DNA from: Neoceratodus forsteri
Lineage: Eukaryota; Chordata; Ceratodontiformes; Ceratodontidae
DNA: 64,000 nucleotides
Direction of reading: 5' to 3'
Assembly (NCBI GenBank): GCA_016271365.2
Contig: CM028129.1
Coordinates: 1,004,413,501-1,004,477,500 of the forward strand
Shown: positions 24,410 through 34,137 of the stretch, one piece after another
How the letters are laid out: each line of letters opens with the position of its first letter
How positions within the stretch are numbered: position 1 is the stretch's first letter
The notes under the pieces: model-generated
Told to the model about the DNA's origin: nothing
What the model saw: the letters and a program-made list of their open reading frames with translations, nothing else
Databases searched by the model: none
Made by a program: the position numbers and the translations under genes

Positions 24410-24636
24410 TACATAGATACATACATACATAGTCACAGTCAGCAAATAAGGGTCTACGTCCCACCTGGTCTGCCCATTTGAGATTGTAAATTCACTTTAT
24501 GTTTTACTAGAAGTCTGTTGCCTCTTACCCCAGAATTCCCTTATGTCTATCCCATGCATTCTGAAATCCTGTGATTGTTTCAGCTCCCACTACTTCCTCT
24601 GGCAGGGTGTTCCACTTGTCCACCACCGACACACAA
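24410..24636 (-). mobile_element. CR1 3' fragment inserted in the 3' LTR
   Basis: The block is absent at the corresponding place of the other LTR (about 31342), where 'ggagatacagagacag' is continuous. It reads on the minus strand as a CR1-like 3' segment ending in (atgt)n-type repeats at 24411-24432. The short word 'acaga' flanks it on both sides and may be the target duplication. The insertion post-dates the Gmr1-like element. Confidence 0.75.
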
Positions 24637-25455
24637 CAGAGACAGACTGCATCAGAAGAAAGCTTCTGTTAATTTTTAAAATCAGGATTTTATGTTTGAA
24701 ACAGGACTATTTCTATTTTGAACCACTTTTCTAGCTTTTTCAGGGGTTTTGGACTGGATACAGCAGTGAGTGACAGTCCCTGTACATACAGACTTTCAAA
24801 CAGAGCTTTCAATCACGGAGCATTGCTGCAAGCTTGCAACACAGAGGAAGGCATAGCTTTGATTTCTGCTTCTTTTTCTTTCTTTTTAACAGGTTCTGCA
24901 GACTTTTACACTAAAGGCACAAAACCTCTAACTAAATTGGGGACAGAGGAGCAAGGGAGCATAAAAGCAGCTCCCTCTCTCATTACAGGTTTTTTTGTGT
25001 GTGTAAAGGTTAGCCTCAGAAGAGCGCTATCTTACTTTGTTACAGCAGTCCTCCGATAAGTAACAAATCTACAGATCTCATCTAATTTTGGACACTGATT
25101 TTACAACCTCAGCCCCCACAGATACCAGCGATACATGAGGATGCTGTTTTTACTGAGAAAAAATGCATTTTTAATATGGCAGCTACACGGCGCTGCAATC
25201 CTGTGCACATTCGTGCAGGAGTCACAATAATGCTATTTAATACAAAAAGCACTAATGCGATCCTGCACACGTTCGTGCAGGAAATGCATTAATGCTATAC
25301 AAGGCAAAATACAGAGGTTCTAAAGCTGAGCTGAGTCTGTAGCTCTGCCAAGGCAATGCATTTATCTTTCTTTTTACAAAACAAATGCTGGCATAACAGC
25401 CTGGCAAAGGCAGGCAAATCAGGCAATATCCTGCTGTGCTCTCTGAAGGCAGGGA

Positions 25456-25457
25456 GG

Positions 25458-25492
<35 letters not shown>
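25456..25492. repeat. (GA)n microsatellite in the 3' LTR
   Basis: About 18 GA units lie in the left LTR. The matching place in the right LTR (about 32760) has only a short purine-rich stretch, so the run expanded after integration. It keeps minus-strand frames open with Ser/Leu repeats that are not genes. Confidence 0.95.
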
Positions 25493-25497
<5 letters not shown>

Positions 25498-26099
25498 ACA
25501 GGAAAAGGAAGAAAGAAGAAAGGCAGCGTAGGTAGCCAACCCACAAGATAGTAAGGATAGGATAGAAAAAAGGGGTGCTGTTGTGCAACAGATTTGTAGC
25601 AGGAAAAGAAGATGACAATGCAGGGTATCTCTCTCTGACTTATCTCCAGACTGGGGGGGGGGCACAGTGCTATCACATGCCATCCTGCCCAAAAGGAAAC
25701 CAGGGAGAAAAACTTACTGGTTTCCTAAGTAAGGAATAGGAATCTCCCTAGAACAACCCAAGGGGGGTTGTTGGGACATCCACCCACCCTCTCTTGAAGT
25801 CCTACCCCAGGGCACCTATAATACAAATGGTGTGATGACACCATTACAATGCATGGTTACACAACCATGATTATGCTTTCAGTAATACTAACTATTACCG
25901 TGGAGTTTGTAGTCTTCTACAGACTTCAGACTATGGTTACTAAGTTATAAACTATCTTAATCCTATTCCTAAACCCATTACCTACATATCTATTCCTATA
26001 AACATATTTCCATATTTACGATATCAGTTTTTATAGGGTTAACAGGGTCCGATTCTAGACCTGCATCATATCAGGACATAGAGTCTGCATTTTTATGCT

Positions 26100-27523
26100 G
26101 GGAGCCAGGTCTATGCTTTACACTAAGCCTGTAAGATTGCAGTGCTAGGTACCACCGGAGAATTTCTGGTATTTTTATCTTTTATCTGGTTCATCCAGAC
26201 TAAGGAGTTGTGATCTGTAACTAAAACAAATTCAGTACCCCAAAGATAAAAACAAAGTGCCTCAATTGCCCATTTTATAGCAAGACACTCTTTTTCAATG
26301 GTGGAATAGCACTGCTCCCTGTCATACAGCTTTCTGGAACTGTACAGGATGGGATGTTCTTCTCCTTCTATGGTTTGACTCAAAATAGCACCATTCCCAA
26401 TATATGAAGCATCGGTGTGAACTTCAAATGGTCTGTTAAAGTCAGGACACCGTAGAACAGGGGAAGATCATAATGCTACTTTAATGGCTTGGAATGCCTT
26501 TTCACATTCCGGTGTCCACTTCACAGTGTTACCACACTGCTTCTTCGTGAGATCAGACAGAGGGGCTGCTACAGAGGTAAGTTGGGTATAAACCTCCTGT
26601 AATAAGCAACAAGTCCTAGGAATGATCTCACCTGCTTTTTGGTCTGCAGTACCGGACAGTTTGCCACGGCTTCCACTTTTGGGATCTCTGGTTTCACCTG
26701 CCCATTACCTAAAATAAAACCTAGGTATCTGGTTTCACTCATGGCTACCACACACTTTTCAGGGTTGATGGTCAGCCCAGCCTCACTGATGGTTTGTAAA
26801 ACAGCGGTAAGATGTTGCACATGTGTCTGCCAAGCTGGACTAAAAATTACAACATCGTCCAAATAGGTAACAGCATAAGCTGAATGGGAGTTAAAAAGCT
26901 GGTCCATGAACTTCTGAAAGGTCACCAGTGCCCCATGCAGATCAAAGGACATGGTTATGAACTGGAATAGACCCATGGGGGTACTAAAAGCTGTTTTCTT
27001 CCTGTGATGACTGACCAAGAGGGATCTGCCAATAACCTTTGATTTGGTCAAGGGTAGTGATGTAGCTGCAATTACATATGTGATCAATCAGATCATCTAT
27101 CTGGGGTATAGGGTAGCTATCAAACTGAGATACCTGGTTGAACTTTCTGAAGTCTAAGCACAACTGGATACCACCCTCTTTCTTAGGGACCACCACAATT
27201 GGGGATGCCCAAGGACTCTTGAAGGGTTCAGTAATACCCAGTTGTCTTAACTTATGAACTTCCTGTTGTACTTCTGACCATAACCTTTCAGGAAGCCTGT
27301 ATGGTTTCTTTCTAATTGGAGGGGAAGAGGTATGAATGTGGTATTTGACCCCAACTGCCTTTCCAGGTACCTTAATGATGGCAGTTGTGAATTGACTAAG
27401 GACCTGCATCAGTTCTTTATTCTGGTCATCTAGTGTTGGGTTTATGGTAAGCTCATCTACCATAGCCTCTTCCTCTAGATGACTATATGTCACATCCATA
27501 TTTGTTTCCCTTGTTTCAGGCAT
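26100..27523 (-). pseudogene. Gmr1-like pol: reverse transcriptase and RNase H
   Basis: The reading frames cover Ty3/gypsy reverse transcriptase and RNase H in that order. Visible are 'VQQEVHKLRQLGITEPFKSP' with 'WASPIVVVPKK', 'LCLDFRKFNQVS', 'TLDQIKGYWQIPL', the catalytic box 'AVTYLDDVVIF' (both Asp kept) and 'FLGLVAYYRRFIP'. RNase H follows with 'FEVHTDAS', 'LYDREQCYSTIEKECLAIKW' and 'VLVTDHNSL', which supply the D-E-D residues. A frameshift near 27030 splits the reverse transcriptase, and another break lies between 26569 and 26383. The protein would copy element RNA into DNA and degrade the RNA strand. The frame at 27523 is continuous with the upstream integrase tail except for one stop codon. 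Confidence 0.92.
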
Positions 27524-27538
27524 AATCAGCAGACTGAC

Positions 27539-28596
27539 TTAGGGCTCAGATTTCTCCTGCCATTTTTTTAGAAGCTTGGCATGGTAAATCTTCTTGCCCG
27601 GTCTTTTGTTTGGGATTTCCACTTCATATGTTACACTACCAACTCATCTCAGGACTTTGTAGGGCCCTTACCACTTCATAAAAAGTTTGTTTTCTGTTGT
27701 TGGCAGTAAAAGTAACACTCTGTATCCTTCCTGAAATTTCTTTTCAGAAACCTTTTTGTCATAATGCATTTTCTGACTCATTTGGGCTTGGCTGGCATTT
27801 TGTGGGCAATCTCTGTATACCTCATCAGACGCTTTCTAAGTTATATCATATAATCAGTGATACCGGTGGTCCTCACATCTTGCCCTTCCTCCCAATACTC
27901 CTTCATCACATCAGGAAGTCCCCGAGGATTTCTCCTATATAATAGTTTGAACAGAGAGTACCCAGTTGAAGCCTGGGGAACCTCTCTGTAGACAAAGAGT
28001 AGAAGGGGAAGATACTGGTCCCGTTTTTTCCTTTCTTCATTAACAAACTTCTGGAGCATGCGCTTAACGGTTTGGTTAAACCGCTCCACCAATCCATTTG
28101 TTTGGAGGTGGCAGGGTGATGTTCTGACCACTACCACTCCAAACAAGTGGTATAGCTCCTTCAGCAAGGCCTAATTAAAGTTGCTACTCCTGTCCGTCGG
28201 AACCTCCTTTGGTATTCCCAACCTACTAAATATCTTGACCAGTTCTTCTGCTATTCTCTCGGTTGTAATTGAACATAAGGGGACAGCCTCCGGATATCTA
28301 GTGGCATAATTGCACACCACCAGAATATACCTGTTCTCTTTTGAATTTTTTTTGATTGGGCCCACAATGTCCATTGTCATGCACTCAAATGGCGTAGTTA
28401 CAAGTGGTAAGGATTCTAGTGGTACCATGTCCCTTTTTCCTATCTGGGCCACCTTTTGACATTCAGCACAAGATTTATAGTACTGGGCAACTTGGTCGTG
28501 GATGGAAGGCCAGTAAAAATGTTGTAACAGATGGGTCAAAGTCCTATCCCTTCCGGCATGTCCAGCACAAGGTAAATCATGGGCTAGATAGATCAA
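27539..28596 (-). pseudogene. Gmr1-like pol: integrase with GPY/F module
   Basis: The domain order is an HHCC zinc-binding region ('AHDLPCAGHAGRDRTLTHLL' ... 'KSCAECQ'), the catalytic core, and a C-terminal GPY/F module. In the core the first Asp is in 'MTMDIVGPI', the second in 'PTDRSSNF' and the Glu in 'NGLVERFNQTVKRML', so D,D,E is kept. The GPY/F module is at about 27660 ('GPYKVLR') and runs to a TAA near 27540, followed in the same frame by the start of the reverse transcriptase frame. A stop lies near 28170 and a frameshift at 27840-27700. The enzyme would insert the DNA copy into the host chromosome. Confidence 0.92.
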
Positions 28597-28842
28597 TTGG
28601 TCTCTTTATTTTTCTAGCACCATTAACTGTTCCACCATCTCCCCTGTCTTTGGATTAGTACAACAAAATATATAATATATCATTCTTAATAACCATTTCA
28701 GGGGCACCTATAACTGATACCTTGCCCACCTGTTGAAAAAAAAGGTTAGAGATGGGTCAGTTGTTATTACATTTTTAGGGACATTCAATTTTACAGGTTT
28801 TACATCAAGTCCTTTATTTTGCCAGTGTGTTTTTAAAGTCCT

Positions 28843-29290
28843 TCATTCTCTCTTGGTTCTCCTGTCCTTCCCTGGGGTACCCATAATATCATCATCAAAA
28901 GGGAATGTCTCTTCTAACAGTTTTTCTTGTTGGCTTTGGGCACTGGTGGTAATGGCAGCAACATGTAGGTGGTTTGCAGCCAGCAGATGAGCAAATCCCA
29001 GGAAGGCATGCCAAGTATAACAGACACAGGCAAGTTGGGCACTAAACCTGCACACAGTGTGTTCTTTTGTTCCTTTACAGTCTGTTCAATGTTAGATGTT
29101 GGATAACTGTGTGTGTCTCTATGTATACAGACAACGTCCGCTGTTGCTTCTATTTTTGGTTTAGTGCTTAACAGTTCTGGTCTTAAGGTATATTTGTTGC
29201 CTGTGTCAAGAAGGCCCAACAAATTTTTACCATTGATGGTCACCTCTGTTACTGTGTAGCCAGTAGTTAGCAAGGCCAGGTGTGCTGGTG
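28843..29290 (-). pseudogene. Gmr1-like aspartic protease region
   Basis: The protease follows the zinc knuckle in the same frame (29564-28914). The active-site box is 'LLGLLDTGNKYTLRPEL' (DTG at about 29200), preceded by 'TVTEVTINGK', and the later conserved 'VSVILGMPSWDLL' corresponds to the ILG motif of retroviral-type proteases. DTG is followed by Asn instead of the more usual Ala/Ser. Cleavage of Gag-Pol into mature proteins would be its job. The frame is lost downstream, before integrase. Confidence 0.8.
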
Positions 29291-30013
29291 TAGATTTCTT
29301 CTTGGGGCAGTACCTGGCAATGTGACCCTTTTCATTACAACTCTGACAAGTAATATCAGCATAGGAGGTCTTCCCTCCTCTCCCAGATTTTATATCATGT
29401 CTGGAAGAGCTCTGACCCACAGATGGAGAAGGAGGAGAGGCAGGTTTAGCTGTAGAGGTAGTAAACTCTCCTCTGGAATTTATTTTCTGTGAGGGTCTTG
29501 CAGACAGAAAGTCCTCAGCCAAGGTAATGGCTACCTCTGCAGATTCGGGATTATGTTTCCTCACCCAGAGCTGAACTTCATTAGGTAGGATCTAGAGAAA
29601 TTGTTCCACAATTAACGTCTCTATGATGTCATTGACAGGTTTTTCTTCTGGTTATAACCATTTTATGCATAATTCTCTCAGCCTAATAAGTCTATCTAGG
29701 AGTATAAAATGACTGATATCTTAGGGAATGAAACCTCTGTCAGTAGGTCTTGACATTGATGTTATACCTTCTCAAGATCTTTTTTGACCAATTCATAATT
29801 TTCGGCATGCCTAGAGTCCGTATTGCTGTAGACCAGCTGAGCCTTTCCAGTCAGGTATGGGGCCAGCCTAACCCACTGGGTCTGGGACCAGCCATAGGCT
29901 CTGGCTTTTCTTTCAGAAGTAGTTAGATAGGCTTCTATTTCATCTGTGGGTGCCATTTTAGTTAATTTAATGTATTTTGGGCTGGTATCCTGCCCCCTGT
30001 TACCTTCTGCCAA
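28914..30013 (-). pseudogene. Gmr1-like Gag with SCAN-like capsid and CCHC knuckle
   Basis: The N-terminal part (30013-29762) reads 'MAPTDEIEAYLTTSERKARA' and 'WVRLAPYLTGKAQLVYS', a gypsy-type capsid. After a frame break the SCAN-box pattern follows across 29700-29500: 'RLRELCIKWL', 'PEEKPVNDIIETLIVEQFL', one stop, 'ILPNEVQLWVRKHNPES', 'EVAITLAEDFLSARP'. The nucleocapsid knuckle is 'CQSCNEKGHIARYC' (CX2CX4HX4C) at about 29340. The SCAN dimerisation domain of vertebrate zinc-finger proteins is known to derive from the capsid of Gmr1-type elements, and this copy shows the resemblance. Frameshift and stop codons make it non-functional. Confidence 0.88.
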
Positions 30014-30442
30014 TTGCCAGGAGTGCTCTCAGGGTCCCCGCCCATCTCTGGTCCTGGCATCTTCTTTCCTGTTCCCTCTCCTGGAGGTCACTTTCTCATT
30101 GTTTTTGCATTTCCAGTTGGGGGACAGCCAACCACTCAACAATTCCGAAATATCAGTTGGAGGGACTCCAACTGGAGGGTGTTTTGGATCTTCATCATTA
30201 GGGTCAGAGAGGCTCACCCTAGCTGCAGCCTTAGTCTTGGTCTTCGGGTGGCCTCCTGAGTTCAAACCAGGTAGGAGCTGTTTGTCCGGTTTGTGCCACC
30301 CTGTGCCTGATCATCACTCTGGTCACCTTCATCTCCCACTCCAACTTCTCGGTCTTCTCGTCCATGGCACCTCTTTTGTGCTTTCTCTGATATCTGGACA
30401 GATATTCCTGGTTGGTGTCCCCTATGATCCTAGACCACCAAT

Positions 30443-30463
30443 CAATCCCACTGATAACACCAC
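30443..30463 (-). promoter_or_regulatory. Putative primer-binding site
   Basis: Immediately inside the 5' LTR on the minus strand is TGGTGTTATCAGTGGGATT, starting one base after the LTR end. A site starting TGG beside the LTR is expected for tRNA-primed first-strand synthesis. The TGGTGT...AGTGGGATT frame resembles the site used with tRNA-Leu primers, with a few mismatches. The tRNA assignment is from memory of the pattern and was not checked by alignment. Confidence 0.5.
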
Positions 30464-32953
30464 TGTCATAGTAGGTGTGTGGGAGAAAAGCACAGACAAT
30501 AGGAGTAGGTGCAAAATATACCAATGGGTGTATTTATTGATGAAAAAAAAACTTTCAGAAAACAAAATAACTCAAACGAGCATTACACAGCTAGGAAATG
30601 GCATTTGTCCCACCCTCTGTGTTTCCTTAACCTCTCTCAAGGCTGAACTGGTCTACTCTAGACTTGGAGACTGGACATTAAAAACAGACTAGTCCCATGA
30701 TGAATGAGGCTCCGCCTCCTAGTCTAATACAAAATGTTTCTAGGCTAAAAAAAATAGAATTCAAATGTAATATCATAAAGAAGAACAATAGCAATTAATA
30801 ATGGAGGCCTCTCAACAGAAAAACAGTTTTAGCATTTTTAGGAATATTTTTCCACTGTAGCTCCATCCACTTGCTGTGAATGACAGGTCTTCTCATATAT
30901 AAACAGAAGCAGAAAGGGGCACTGACCCCTAAGAGAAGATCTGAAGAAACACTCAGGTGAGCTACTATTGTTTGGGAGTACAGAACACAAGAACAGCACA
31001 AAAGAAGTAAAATATTCAGTTCTTTGTCAGTATATAAATAACACTTGATAAATGAGTAATTGCACAGAAAACAGCAAGGGTTGTGGTTTAGCTTAAAGCT
31101 TCTTTTTTATAGTCTTGCTGCAATACACAGACGGCTCCTATTTTACAGAGGGAAAACCGAACAACAAAAATAAGAGCAAGCAGAGTTCAGGGAGGAGTTC
31201 TCTCATAAAAGTAGCATTTTTCTTTTATCATGAGAAACTCTCCGTCACACTGCTCTTAGAGCAAGTTGTTTACTTAATTCTGCTCTGTGGCCCTGTTAGT
31301 GTTTTTAGCGCCAAGAAAACACTAATAGGAGATACAGAGACAGAATACATCAGAAGAAAGCTCCTAATTTTTAATATCAGGATTTTATGTTTGAAACAAG
31401 ACTATTTCTGTTTTGAACCCCTTTTCTAGCTTTTTCAGGAGGTTTGGACTGGATACAGCAGCGAGTGACAGTCTCTCTACACACAGACTTTCAAACAGAG
31501 CTTTCACTCGCCGAGCAGCACTACAAGCTGCACGCTTGCAACACAGAGGAAGGCATAGTTTTGATTTCTGCTTCTTCTTCTTTCTTTTATAACAGGTTCT
31601 GCAGACTTTTACGCCAAAGGCACAAAACCTCTAACTAAATTGGGGAAAGAGGAGCAAGGGAACATAAAAGCAGCTCCTTCTCTCTCATTACAGTTTTTTT
31701 TTGTGTGTAAAGATTAACCTCTAGTCTGGCCCGGTGGCACTAAGGGTTGAGGCACTGGACGCCACACCTTGCACTACACCAGCGAACCGGGTTCGGGAAC
31801 GAGCTTGGGTCATCAGGGGTTGGCAGGGGAGGGAAGAGATTGAGCGTCCGGAGGACTGCTCTCTCTTCCCAGGGAGGACTCTAGGGGTTGCGTTCCACAG
31901 GGGTGACCTCTGGTGGAGACCGAATGAAAGCCGAGTTTGCATCGCCACACATTGAAAGGGGTGGTGCTGTGGCAGGCGTCGGCACTAGTGCCACTGACGC
32001 CATTGCACGACTGAGCATCGGGGGAAATGGAGGAAAAAGAACCCCCCCAGAGTATAGGCGAAGGCACTGCTGCCAGCTCCACACTCCTAACGCTGGGCTC
32101 CTCACTCTTCCAGGCCCTCCACTTTGACAGGCTAACTACACTATAGATAGAGTGCTCTTGGAGGATAGGGCAGCCCTTCCCTGTGGGGGCTTAGATCCAG
32201 GGGTGCAGCCTGGTCGGAGTGAGGGAGTAGTTGCAGTCTCCACAGCAGGAGGTAGAGAGTGGGTTAGGCAGATGCTGGAGAGAGTTCCTCAGGCAAGGAG
32301 GCAAAGAAATAATGTGTATAAAAAAAAAAGAAGATTAACTTCAGAAGAGTGCTATCTTACTTTGTTACAGCAGTCCCAAGATCAGGAACAAATCTACAAA
32401 TCTCATCTAATTTTGGACACTGATTTTACAACCTCATCCCCCACAGATACCAGTGATACCTGGTGACACTGTTTTTACTGAGAAAAAATGCATTTTGATT
32501 ATGGCAGCTACACGGCACTGTGATCCTGTGCACATTCATGCAGGAGTCGCAATAGCACTATTTAATATAAAGGACTAACGCAATCCTGCGTATCTTTGTA
32601 CAGGAAACGCTTTGGCACTATACAAGGCAAAATACAGAGGTTTTAAAGATGAGCTGAGTCTGTAGCTCTGCCAAGACAATGCATTTACCTTTCTTTCTAC
32701 AAAACAAATGCTGGCATAACAGCCTGGCAAATCAGGCAATAGCCTGCTGTGCTTTCTCAAGGGGAGAGAAAGGAAAGGAAAGGAGGAAAGAAGAAGGGCA
32801 GAATAGGTGGCCAACCTACAAGATAGTAAAGATAAGATAGAAAAAAAGGGGTGCTGTTGTGCAACAGACTTGTAGCAGGAAAAGAAGATGACAGTGCAGG
32901 GTCTCCTTCTCAGACTTGTCTCCAGGTCGGGTGGGGAGCACAACACTACAACA
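30464..32953 (-). repeat. 5' LTR of the Gmr1-like element
   Basis: This LTR begins TGTCATAG and ends ..ACTACAACA on the plus strand, so both ends have the TG..CA form of retroviral-type LTRs. It aligns to 23515-25677 except for a 609-bp retroposon at 31722-32330, which it carries alone. Differences between the two LTRs are frequent (many substitutions and small indels), so the integration is old. Confidence 0.88.
31722..32330 (+). mobile_element. tRNA-headed retroposon with 12-bp target duplications
   Basis: The block is precisely absent from the other LTR and is flanked by aagattaacctc (31710-31721) and aagattaacttc (32331-32342). It starts with a pol III-like head: 'gtggcactaagg' resembles box A at about 31734, and 'gggttcgggaac' resembles box B about 53 nt later. 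It ends in an A-run of about ten (32320-32329). All three traits fit LINE-mobilised retroposition. The 609-bp length is long for a SINE, and the GC-rich body (31800-32300) has no similarity I recognise. Frames inside it look spurious. Confidence 0.8.
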
Positions 32954-32958
32954 ATCCT

Positions 32959-33984
32959 GATCTCACCCCCCAGCCTGACTGGTATACTGTTGTTACAGTG
33001 AAGCCCCAGCAGCAAAACCATTACAGCGACACAACCCATTCAACATCCACAGTGTCGAACAGATTATCGAAGCACTGGACGGATACAAGGACTCTTGGTG
33101 TTGGCCACTCTCCCCATTAATCCGCCCCCCTAGAGTTAATTATGTGCCCCGGTGCATGGGGCACCGTCGTAGTGAATCGACACATTTGTTGGGTGATATA
33201 ATCACTGTTGGCAAATTTGTGTCAAAGTAGTGTCCGTCGACAACTTAGTTGTCGACAAGACTTGGTAGAACTGCCCGACTCTCCTTTCAACATCCACCAC
33301 CACCAATCTCTCACTTACCTAACTAGAATTCCATGATCCTGTTTATGACCCAAAAAGCTCCTCTACCTACCACAAATTGGCTGAAAATAAGGTACTGTAA
33401 GTCCAGTTAATGGCTTTTTAATGTGTTACGAACTTTTACTCATAGTTTTGTCATTTTTGTTCCAAATGTTCACCGTAGCCTTTTACATCCTGCCTCATGA
33501 ACAAGACAGGTGGAATTTTTCAAATCTTCTCTGAAACATTTTTTCACAGTTGCTCTGTGTAATCACCTTATATATATTGCAACCCCCTTACCTGCCCCCA
33601 ACTCCCACCACCATATGCCGCTCCCTACCTTGATCCCCAGCTAACACCAGCTCACACCCCAAGTATGTCTGTTCCTTTCCCTGACCCCCCAAAATTCTAC
33701 TAAACTTAGCAAATTAACTATAAAAACACAAAGGCAAGCATTTTTGTCAATGGACAATGCTAGGTTTTATATATCATTCCTTATGCTCCTATTAAATTTG
33801 TCACTGGTGTCATTTTATATGAAGAATAATGTATGGGATGTTGTTACATTATGATTTTTTTTTACACACCCAAGGTGTGTAATACCACATAAATGTGTAT
33901 GTGAAGCATGAGTGGTTTGTGATGGTATTACACACTGAGGGTTTGTAAAAAAAAAAAAAAATTGAATAACGTAAAGGGAAATTG
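32959..33984. other. Unassigned sequence with three hairpins
   Basis: No gene is recognised. Three inverted repeats are visible: 33144-33164 (gtgcccc arms), 33236-33256 (gtcgacaac arms, 3-nt centre) and 33861-33947 (arms of about 30 bp containing tttacacacc and ggtattacacac). The last is long enough to be a small inverted-repeat element. The rest is C-rich (33560-33700) or AT-rich. Confidence 0.5.
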
Positions 33985-34137
33985 TTTAACCAGGAATGGC
34001 ACCCTAAGCCACAGCTTGTTTCCAGGTGTGACTTGCTCAGGGCCACACAGTATGCAATTGGGGGCTGATGGGATTCAAACCCAGGCTCCAGATTTACAGC
34101 TCAGTGCCCTTAACCACTGTGCTATGCTACCTCCATA
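33985..34137 (-). mobile_element. MIR-like CORE-SINE
   Basis: On the minus strand the copy begins with a tRNA-like head: 'tagcacagtggttaagggca' (box A region) and 'gggtttgaatcccatcagcc' (box B region). It continues into the conserved core 'actgtgtggccctgagcaag', the same layout as the CORE of mammalian MIR ('gctgtgtgaccttgggcaag'). The LINE-like 3' tail is missing or decayed. CORE-SINEs are ancient and widespread in tetrapods and other vertebrates, so this helps little in naming the species. Confidence 0.75.

Larger units (their letters stand above)
23515..25677 (-). repeat. 3' LTR of the Gmr1-like element
   Basis: This LTR aligns along its length to 30464-32953 (shared blocks include gtgtgtgggagaaaag, tgtatttattga, ctctcataaaagtagcattt and gatgacaatgcagggt). 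It ends 'cacagtgctatcaca' where the partner ends 'cacaacactacaaca'. The left terminal dinucleotide is CA where the partner has TG, so the end is mutated. A 227-bp CR1 fragment (24410-24636) and a (GA)n run at 25456-25492 lie inside. Without the insertion it is about 1.94 kb, close to the partner's 1.88 kb. Confidence 0.88.
23515..32953 (-). mobile_element. Gmr1-like Ty3/gypsy LTR retrotransposon, near-complete
   Basis: On the minus strand the order is 5' LTR (32953-30464), primer-binding region, gag with SCAN-like capsid and CCHC knuckle, protease, integrase, reverse transcriptase, RNase H, 3' LTR (25677-23515). ATCCT occurs directly outside both ends (23510-23514 and 32954-32958), the 5-bp target duplication expected from an LTR element. 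Integrase upstream of reverse transcriptase is the Ty1/copia order, while the protein sequences are Ty3/gypsy. This combination defines the Gmr1 group of vertebrate and other deuterostome elements. No env frame was seen. Stops and frameshifts in every domain show it is inactive. Total length is 9439 bp, including about 0.84 kb of later insertions. Confidence 0.9.

Noticed and set aside
25252..25692. Minus-strand frames with Ser/Leu repeats
   Set aside because: They run through the (GA)n microsatellite of the 3' LTR and are artefacts of it.
26100..28596. Copia (Ty1) element, from the integrase-before-RT order
   Set aside because: Integrase has the HHCC, GPY/F and gypsy core, RT has gypsy motifs with YLDD, and the frame from integrase into RT is continuous. 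Gmr1-type gypsy explains all of this.
31734..32127. Open frames inside the 609-bp retroposon
   Set aside because: Frames on both strands overlap, begin within the tRNA-like head and match no protein, as expected for GC-rich non-coding sequence.
23515..32953. Endogenous retrovirus
   Set aside because: No envelope frame is seen between RNase H and the 3' LTR, and pol is Ty3/gypsy with Gmr1 order. It is a retrotransposon.
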